From: Dromiciops gliroides
Lineage: Eukaryota > Chordata > Mammalia > Microbiotheria > Microbiotheriidae
Assembly: GCF_019393635.1 (NCBI RefSeq)
Contig: NC_057863.1
Coordinates: 646,202,660-646,266,659, forward strand
Direction of reading: 5' to 3'
Length of the DNA stretch: 64,000 nucleotides
The position numbers and the translations under genes are program-made. How positions within the stretch are numbered: the first letter of the stretch is position 1; every line of letters starts with the position of its first letter. Under the pieces are notes generated by a model. The model did no database searches. It was given only the letters and a program-made list of their open reading frames with translations, and had not been told where the DNA came from. This document shows positions 55,373 through 64,000 of the stretch, one piece after another.

Positions 55373-56399
55373 CTCCCAGGCTATATCCCTTGCAGTAGCC
55401 ATTCTCTTTTCTCTTCTACCTCTTGACCCCTTGGTGAACCAATTCAACTCTACACTGTCCTCCTCCCTTGAATCCCTAGACCCCCATCATATCACTGATT
55501 ATCGCTAGCCAATCCTCAACCTTGGATCACTCCCACCATTTGATACCTTCATTCCTCCACAAGTACTCCCGAATGAAGATGGAAAAAATCATGCAACTAT
55601 TCTGACTGGGCTACCACAGATTATATTACATAACCTCAACTGGGTACTCACTGCTTCTAGGCAATCCTACTACACCTCCCTAATCACCTCACTCTCCCAC
55701 TCCACAGTGGCTCTTCCAAACCTCCTCAAGGCTCCCCTTCTTCCTCCCACTCTATCAGCTGAGAACCATGACTCATAATTTATAGAAAAAAAATTAGATA
55801 TTTGCCATGAACTCCCTCTTCTCCTTAATCCCCCAACTTCTATCACTGATGCTGTCCACTACTGACACTATCTTCTCCTTCATCTCATCTCACATAATTA
55901 AGTGGCCTTACTCTTTACCAAGGCTAACCCCTCTAATTGTCCAAGTGATCCCATACCATACCATCTCCTCCAAAGGATTTTCTATTCTGTTATTCTCACT
56001 CTTTCAATATTATATTCAATCTCTCCCTGTCTACTGACTCATTGCCTATTACTTAAAAAACTGCCCATGTCTCCTCATCCTGAAAAACATCCTCACTTGA
56101 TCCTTCTATCTTCACTATTGTCTTATCACTACACCATTAGCTGCCCCCCAGAACAAACTTCCTAAAATTTATCATGGTCCAGAAGTGGAATGGGCTCCCC
56201 CAAGAAAGTGGCATGATTCCTCTCAGATATTTCTTTCTATTGTTGACTTATCTGTTATCCCAGGCAAGACCTGGAAACTCTGTAAACCTCTCTCTATTCT
56301 TCATCTGTTAAACAGGGATCTCTTTCTTCATGGTACCTTCATTAGTGTATTGTTACCATTAAAATAACATGGAAAACACGTAGCAAAACTGAAAGCCCT

Positions 56400-56541
56400 A
56401 GGGCAGCTAGATGGTGCAGTGGATAAAACACTGGCCCTGGATTCAGGAGGACCTGAGTTCAAATCTGGCCTCAGACACTTGACACTTACTAGCTGTGTGA
56501 CCCTGGGCAAGTCACTTAACCCTCATTGCCCTGGAAAAAAA
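56400..56541 (+). mobile_element. tRNA-like SINE
   Basis: Full length, ccctcattgccctgg tail subtype. Confidence 0.93.
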
Positions 56542-57539
56542 AAGTAGACTAAGATTTTTTTTTTTACTATATAGTCATATATAAACAACACATGCATACA
56601 ATGTGTACATATATGAATATGTGTATGTATGTACACATTCATGTATACACACACGTACATTGTACTCTGTGTCTTAGGTACAAGTCTGTCAGAAACAATT
56701 TTAAAATCTTATATTAAAATCAAAGCAACTTTTATCTGAGAGGGACCTGTACAAACTGATCTGGTCTATGCCATCCCTACCTCCATACCCTCAGACATGT
56801 TCTTCTACCCACAGGTATTTGGGGGAATATTTGTAGAAAGTGAACATAAAAATATATAATGTGATAAAAATAACACTTTGGGGTTAAGATTCCAAAAGAG
56901 TAGTCATTACTCAACTCTTAAGTTGATAGATAGATAGATACACAGAGCATTTATTAGGTGCCTATGATGTGCCACTCACAAGAATACAAATAGAAATAAA
57001 AAGAAAGACATTCTTGTGCCTCAAAGTTCTAATGAAAAAAGTCACCATGTACAAAACATACTGTAAGGTAGAGAGGGGAAGGAAATAGACAAATGGGAGC
57101 AAGATGGATAAGTAGAGTGGGAATCATGAGGTAGACCAAGTTTGAAGTGACCATACCTGGTGTGGATACTTCCTCAAATGGAGGTTTCTGGGTAGGAACT
57201 CACCAGGAGAAGAGGAGTGGGGCTAGTGCTGGGGACAAACTGAGTCTGTGAGAAGGCCAGAGCTGGAGAAGTTGTCCTGGAAAGGTAGACTGAGTCCAAG
57301 TTTGAAGGGGATCAATCTCTCAAGTGTTCTTCCACCTCCTCAGATAATCAAGAGGACCTGCTCCCTCTGATCAGTATCTTAATCTCTGTTAAATGGAGAC
57401 TAGGGTAGTGCTTCTAGATAGGCAGTAGCCCAATCCACTCAGTGTGGGGAATACAATGATTTTTAAAAGATAAACTTTGTTCAAGGATTTATTTCTACCC
57501 TTTTCACATTTTGCTAAGAAAGGCCTTCTTGGTCTTGAC
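56542..57539. other. Mostly unassigned, with TA/TG low complexity
   Basis: 56580-56670 is TACA/TGTA-rich and 56928-56940 is a short GATA run. An L2-like 3' end lies at about 56945-57070 ('atttattaggtgcctatgat'). No exon could be established in 57070-57480. Confidence 0.45.
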
Positions 57540-57554
57540 CTATGTGCTTACTTT

Positions 57555-57715
57555 TAAATTTAATTTTTTATTTTTTTTTAGTGAGGCAATTGGGGTTAAG
57601 TGACTTGCCCAGGGTCACACAGCTAGTAAGTGTTAAGTGTCTGAGGCCGGATTTGAACTCAGGTACTCCTGACTCCAGGGCCGGTGCTCTATCCACTGCA
57701 CCACCTAGCTGCCCC
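57555..57715 (-). mobile_element. tRNA-like SINE
   Basis: Perfect 15-bp duplication ctatgtgcttacttt (57540-57554 and 57716-57730). Confidence 0.96.
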
Positions 57716-57739
57716 CTATGTGCTTACTTTAAAAAAATA

Positions 57740-58515
57740 TATTTCTTCGTATATTTATTTCATGCTTTGTTTTTCCCAATTACATGTAAAAGCAATTTTA
57801 AACATTCATTTTTTAAAATTTTGCATCCTAAGTTCTTCTTCCTCCCTCTCCTATCTCCTTATTGAAAAGACAAGCAATTTGATATAGGTTACACATTTGC
57901 AGTCAAGCAAAACATATTTCCAAATCAGTCACCCTGTGAAAGAAAACAAACCAAAAAAACCCACAAGAAAAATGAAGTGTTTTTTTTTTTAAAGTATGTT
58001 TCAACCTGCATTCAGACTCCATCATTTTTTTCTCTGGAAATGGATAGCATTTTTCAACTAAAGTCCTTTGGAATTGCTTGGATAATTGTATTGCTGAGAA
58101 TAGCTGTCATTCACAGTTGTTCATCATATAATATTGCTGTTTCTATGTGCAGTGTTCTCCTGGTTCTGCTCACTTCACTTTGCATCAGTTTATGTACATC
58201 TTTCCAGGTTTTTCTGAGAGCACCCTCCATGTCATTTCTTATAGTATGAGAGTATTCCATCAAAATGATATACCACAACTTGTTCAGCTACTTCCCAGTT
58301 GATTAGTATCCTCTCAATTTCCAATTCCTTGCCACCATATAAAGGGCTGCTATAAATATTTTTGCACAGATAGGTACTTTTCCTTTTGTTTTTCTTTTAA
58401 TTTCTTGGAATATAGACCTACTACTGGTATTGCTGGATCAAAAAGTATGCATGGGTATTATTTTATAGTCCTTTCAGTATAGTTCCAAATTGCTTTCCAG
58501 AATGGTTGAATCAAT
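57740..58515 (-). mobile_element. L1 3' end
   Basis: A minus-strand L1 tail from 'cccaattacatgtaaaagca' to 'gctttccagaatggttgaat', just upstream of the zinc-finger pseudogene exon. Confidence 0.88.
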
Positions 58516-58745
58516 TCACATCTATGTACTTTCAAACAGGGAAAAGTATGAAAAGGATTGTTAGACTAGAGAAAATATTGTTTCTTGATATTTCTAGAGA
58601 AACTAAAAAGGAGATTTCAAAAAGTGATTGCAGAATATACTACCTTTTTCTGGCAACCAATTTCAGTTGCATTACTTCCTCTCCAGTTTACTTCTCAAGG
58701 TTCAGAGCATGGGTAATATTTGTATTTTATATTACTGTTTTTCAG

Positions 58746-60028
<1,283 letters not shown>

Positions 60029-60084
60029 CCTTTTTAACGTAACCAGTTTAGGAAAGCCTTCTGTGGCAGAACAACCAGAATATG

Positions 60085-60240
60085 ACATTGGAAATTGAAG
60101 AAAGAAAGAGCATTTATTAAGAATTTACTATGTGTCAAGTACTGGGATAATTGTTGGGTATTCAAAGATGACAGTCCCTCTCTCAAAGAGTTTTTAGGCT
60201 AATTTGGGGAGACAACAGAAGTGCATTTAATCAGCAGCAA
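60085..60240 (-). mobile_element. L2 3' end
   Basis: 'gagcatttattaagaattta' and 'gtgtcaagtactgggataat' mark the reversed L2 terminus. Confidence 0.7.
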
Positions 60241-61450
60241 GATGAAGTGGGAAGGCACAAAATCTAAAGGATTCAAGTATAGGATCAATGGCAATGCCCA
60301 TTAGTCCTTAACAAACATCTGGGTTTCTGTCCAACAAGGGCTGCCAGTAATAATTAGGTATTGGGGGAGTGGATCTGAGAGTGTGAGTGGAAAGGAAAAT
60401 ATAGATTCTCTCTGGAAAGAAATTGGGAATTGGGGTCTTGTCAGAAATGGAAAAAAGGAAGGGCCATTGTCAAAAAGTAGGAGGAAGATTTATATGGGGA
60501 AGGGATACTTAGATCTCAGTAGGCACCAGTTCCTACTGGACCTTCCAGTCAACCCTGCAAGAAGTCTGAGATTGATTGCCACTGCAAAGAGGAAGATGTC
60601 ATTTCATACTGGATTGGATTCTTAGAAATATAGTGAATATCTGAAGACTTTCCAAGCCTTTGCTCCTCCCAATTTTTTATCAGACTTTGTGGGTTTTAAT
60701 ACTGTGCATCACTTTTAGTCTCAACACAGAGACTCTCTCATTACCTGGAATCTTGTGGACTTGAAAGATCCCTTCTCACCCCTTCCTACTGCTGACCCCC
60801 TTCTCCCACTGATGAGTTCCTCCCCAGGCCTCCATTTTGGTGAGGGTCCCAGAATGGCCAACCTTTATTCTCCTCCCAAATGCTTTTCTGACTTTCTGGA
60901 CTAAAATACCCAAAACCATTACATGGGGACCTGCATCTCTCTGCCCACCACCCCACTTTACAACTCCGTGTTATGTGTTGTTTTCCCAATTAAAATTTAA
61001 GCTCCTTGAGGGAAGATCTATCTTTCTGCTTGTACTTGTATTGTCAATTCTTAGCACTGAGCTCCTTGCTTGCCTTTGTTGCACAATAAAAACTTTACAC
61101 ATCAAAGGATTCATAGAAGAGAGAAAAACTAGTTATGCTTTAGCTTAGTTTAGCTATGTGTTGTGCTTCAACTACTTTCCCCATAATAACATTTTTCCTA
61201 GATTCATTTTGTAACTCATTTAAGGAATATATTCAGGAATATACATTTATTATGATGATTAATGAATTCTATTTGCTTTCTGACATGTTCTCTTTATGTA
61301 TTGCCTGGGGAGAGTGAAGTCTAGCATTCCTCTCTTATTGGCCTCAATTTTTTTTTCTGATGATAACCATTTATCATTTTATTTTCACCATTTTTTTCAT
61401 TTTCATGGCTATTGCACTAATCCCATTCCTCACTCTCATGTTGACTTCTC
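60241..61450. other. Mostly unassigned, with an L2-like 3' piece
   Basis: 'taagctccttgagggaagat' to 'cttagcactgagctccttgc' at about 60998-61075 is L2-like on the plus strand. Short frames show no family similarity. Confidence 0.45.
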
Positions 61451-62380
61451 ATTAGTTAAGATTTCTTGTAGAAAGTGATCCTTGAACTGAGTTTTCAGTG
61501 GAGCAAGGGTTGGAAGAGTTGGACTTATTACCATATGGGAATGGGGGTGGGGGGTGGGGAGGCATCCTATGTAAAGTTTTAGAGGCAGGAGATGAAATAT
61601 GGTTGGAGGCCATCTTAGCAGAAGCAGTTTGGCCATTTAGGAGGATTAGTAAAGTGAAATCAATCTAGAAAGATAGGTAGGGGCAAGAGTAGGCTGAATC
61701 TAATATCAAACCACTCAGTGGTTTTGTTTATTTATCGATAGCTTTAAACATTAGGGAGCCTTCTTGAGAAGGACATGATCAGAACTGCTCTTTAGGAATA
61801 ACAACTTGGAGAATTTATAGAAGAGAGATTTGAAAAAGGGCAGCCTGGATGCAAGGAGATAATTCAGGGGGATTATTATAATAGTCTGGCTTTTAGATGA
61901 GTAGAGACTAAACTAGGATTGTGGTGATTTGAGAAGATAAAAGGGGAATATGAGAGAGATACTGGGAAGGTAGAATGAATTAGGCTTAAAAAGGAATAGG
62001 AAATGTGGAGTAAGTATTAGGTAAGTAATGGGTAAGTGAGTATGAGGTGCTGAAGAAGAGACTAAGTTTGAGAACCTGGGAAATTGGAAGAATGATGATA
62101 CCCTCCATAGAATTGTGAAAGTTAGGAAATGAGATGGGTTTAAGGGTGGGGAGAGGAGAATGCATTCAGAATTGGATATGTTGAGTTTAAGATGCTTATA
62201 GTATGAAATGTTGAAAAGGGAGTTGGAAGTGCAGGATAGGGGCTCAAGGGAGAGACTTGGGGTTTGTATATAGATCTAGGAGTCATCAGCATGGAGATGA
62301 TAGGAAATCCTGTGTGAGCCAAGGAGATCACCAGGAAAGAGGCTAGACAAGTAAGAGAAGAAGGTCTAGGGCAATAGGTC
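61450..62380 (-). mobile_element. L2 fragment
   Basis: Reversed L2, including 'gatatgttgagtttaagatg' and 'ggagtcatcagcatggagat'. The minus strand reads ISYHLHADDS, a remnant of the RT active-site block. Confidence 0.75.
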
Positions 62381-62834
62381 TATAGCCAAACTATTCTGCT
62401 CTTCTCTCTTAGGCATTTCTATACAATCATTCCTCCAGCAGCAACATCCCCTTAATAGCCTTTGGATTCAGAACAGTTCATCCAGTCAAACCTTCCTGGG
62501 CAGGATATTCAGGGAATACACAAACACCAGTAATCCTGGAATCTGCTCATCCTAGAATGAAGGTGCAAAGAGGATGGTGGAAGGAATGCCTTTGTGGAGC
62601 TTGTGAAGATGTGATCCAGCAATATACTAAGGAGGCAAAGGATGTAGAGGATAGTGTAGAATTGGCCTAGCTAACCAAGGTGTTAGGCAAGGGAGGAGAG
62701 TGGTATCAGTACAGAAGTGATGATCTGGGAAAGAAATGGAGTTTTGAAGGGGTAAGGTCAAAAGGGAAAAACAAAGGTAGAAGGTTAAGGATTATTATCA
62801 TATAAAAGGATTTTGAAGTTCAAGAACATGGAAG
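62380..62834. other. Unassigned stretch
   Basis: No gene or repeat is recognised beyond possible L2 remnants. Confidence 0.4.
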
Positions 62835-62981
62835 GGGGGCAGCTAGGTGGCACAGTGGATAGAGCACGAGCCCTGGAATCAAGAGGACCTGTGTTCGGGT
62901 CCAGCTTCAGGCACTTGACGCTTAACTAGCTGTGTGACCCTGGGCAAGTCACTTAACCCTCATTGCCCTGCAAAAAAAAAA
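62835..62981 (+). mobile_element. tRNA-like SINE
   Basis: Full length, ccctcattgccctgc tail subtype. Flanks acatggaagg / ccatggaaagg. Confidence 0.93.
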
Positions 62982-63135
62982 GACCATGGAAAGGGAATAC
63001 CTGTGGGTGACAGACTCAGTGGTAAGACTGCTTTTATGTGTAAATGAGGTGCAATGAGAGAGAAGGTCATGAGTATTAAGTAGATTGAGGAAGTTGAAAC
63101 TTAGGGTACCAATATGTTTAAAATCTCCAAGTTTA

Positions 63136-63286
63136 AGGGGCAGCTAGGTGGCGCAGTGGATAGAGCACCGGCCCTGGATTCAGGAGTACCTGAGTTCAAA
63201 TCCAGCCTCAGACACTTAACACTTACTAGCTGTGTGACCCTGGGCAAGTCACTTAACCCCAATTGCCTCACTAAAAAAAAATAAAT
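63136..63286 (+). mobile_element. tRNA-like SINE
   Basis: aaaatctccaagttta (63120-63135) and aaaatctccgagttta (63287-63302) flank it. Confidence 0.95.
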
Positions 63287-63302
63287 AAAATCTCCGAGTT
63301 TA

Positions 63303-63640
63303 ATGGACAATTAGCTCCAGGGTATAGATTTTTGCCCCCCTTTTATGAAAAGCCAATCCTTTTTCAGGGAGGAAGAGCCTGTATCTACCCCATTTCATGG
63401 GCGATAGGGAAAAATCTATGTCATGGAAATGCATATCAATATTGCTCCTATCACATCCTGTCTGTTCCCTGAAGCTCAGCTGAGCTCAGCTAGGAGAAGC
63501 TTATCCTAAGAATATTGGCTACTGAGCAATGGAGACTTTTAACTTCAGCAGCTGTTGAAACCCATCCTCTGGAGGGCACATGGGGAATGATTAATGACTA
63601 TTGAAATGAATGACCAATTACTTAATCTGATTTATTTTGA
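63303..63640. other. Unassigned stretch
   Basis: Nothing recognised. Confidence 0.4.
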
Positions 63641-63644
63641 AAAG

Positions 63645-64000
63645 AGAAAACCAATTTAACAGTATCAAAAATATTTTTAAATTCACAACAAATGAACAAG
63701 AAATAAGATATATTTAAAGATTTTTTTGCCCAACTACATGTGAATAAAACTGACAACTTAAACAACATAAGTTATTATTTACAAATATAAGATATACAAA
63801 TGAACAGAACAAGAGAGAATTTGAACAATCCAATGTCAATAGAAGAAACTGAACAAGTTATAAATGAGGTATCAAAGAAAACAACCAAAAAACCAGAACC
63901 AAATGGATTCACAAGTGAATTTTATCAGAAGCTCTAAGAACTATTAAAAGTGAATTTCTGGAAAAACATAAGACTCAATTTTGTTGTGTATCAATCTGTT
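63645..64000 (+). mobile_element. L1 ORF2 fragment running off the window
   Basis: The plus-strand broken reading includes TNEQNKREFEQSNVN, then INEVSKKTTKKPEPNGFTSE in the adjacent frame. This matches the conserved segment before the L1 reverse-transcriptase domain. Confidence 0.75.

Larger units (their letters stand above)
53100..56180 (+). mobile_element. L2 with endonuclease and RT remnants, deeply nested
   Basis: L2 ORF2 pieces at 53100-53540, 53800-54220 and 55373-56180 run in order on the plus strand. At about 53280 the strand encodes AHTETWVL, the TETW block of the CR1/L2 endonuclease. Insertions between the pieces are an RTE-tailed SINE, an AT microsatellite, a SINE, an L1 (itself holding a SINE) and a solo LTR. 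Confidence 0.7.

Noticed and set aside
57190-57310. KRAB A-box-like reading (caccaggag...gaggagtggggct) upstream of the second zinc-finger exon
   Set aside because: Only about 15 bp resemble the FTQEEW coding sequence. The frame contains an early stop, no splice sites fit, and the conserved remainder of the box is absent.
60383-60625. 80-aa basic open frame downstream of the zinc-finger pseudogene
   Set aside because: No family similarity, no splice or start context, and repeat-like flanks. Its length is compatible with chance.

Overview
The window is nuclear DNA from a marsupial. More than fifty copies of one tRNA-like SINE are present (WSINE1/MAR-type by recollection, name not checked): an A-box-like TGGCGCAGTGG, a B-box-like GAGTTCAAATCC, and an A-rich tail. 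With them are marsupial-type L1 3' ends, L2 (CR1 clade) elements, MIR-type CORE-SINEs and SINEs with an RTE-like 3' tail. I cannot resolve the species. There is no bacterial-style gene organisation, no CRISPR array and no tRNA or rRNA gene. Most translatable stretches are retroelement reading frames or their shadows.

Layout. 1-11 kb is stacked L1, SINE and L2 debris. It holds a processed TFPT pseudogene (6622-7456), dropped with a SINE into an older L1, and a solo LTR (5265-6275). 11.6-13.1 kb is a GC-richer promoter-like block ending in a short candidate coding exon (13008-13038) with a consensus splice donor. 13.4-29.8 kb is L2, SINEs, an LTR-like insert and a SINE triplicated in tandem (23206-23866). 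29.8-31.8 kb resembles parts of 11.6-19.5 kb and carries a matching 31-nt candidate first exon (31187-31217). This suggests a local duplication of the 5' part of a zinc-finger gene.

34.8-36.5 kb is the only convincing intact protein-coding exon: a C2H2 zinc-finger terminal exon with 17 finger units, 14 of them canonical. Decayed fingers lie upstream (33.76 kb) and downstream (36.5, 37.9 and 39.2 kb), the last interrupted by a fossil hAT transposon. 39.9-44 kb is L2 and L1 debris. 44.6-51.2 kb is a minus-strand endogenous retrovirus with two LTRs, a 5-bp target duplication, gag and integrase remnants, and an L1 5' fragment in its 3' LTR. 51.3-58.5 kb is L1 and L2 with nested SINEs and a solo LTR (55002-55372). 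58.7-60.0 kb is a second, frameshifted C2H2 zinc-finger exon. The rest is L2, SINEs and the start of an L1 ORF2 fragment.

How it fits together. This looks like part of a zinc-finger gene cluster. Tandem copies share a short first exon and a terminal finger exon that begins in phase 1, and one terminal exon is intact while the other is dead. No KRAB box was found, so the intact gene may lack one or its middle exons may be too diverged to see. I found no clearly novel biological system. The most informative signals are the retroelement stratigraphy (several sites were hit twice, leaving three copies of one target duplication), the internal duplication in the finger array, and the duplicated first exons.
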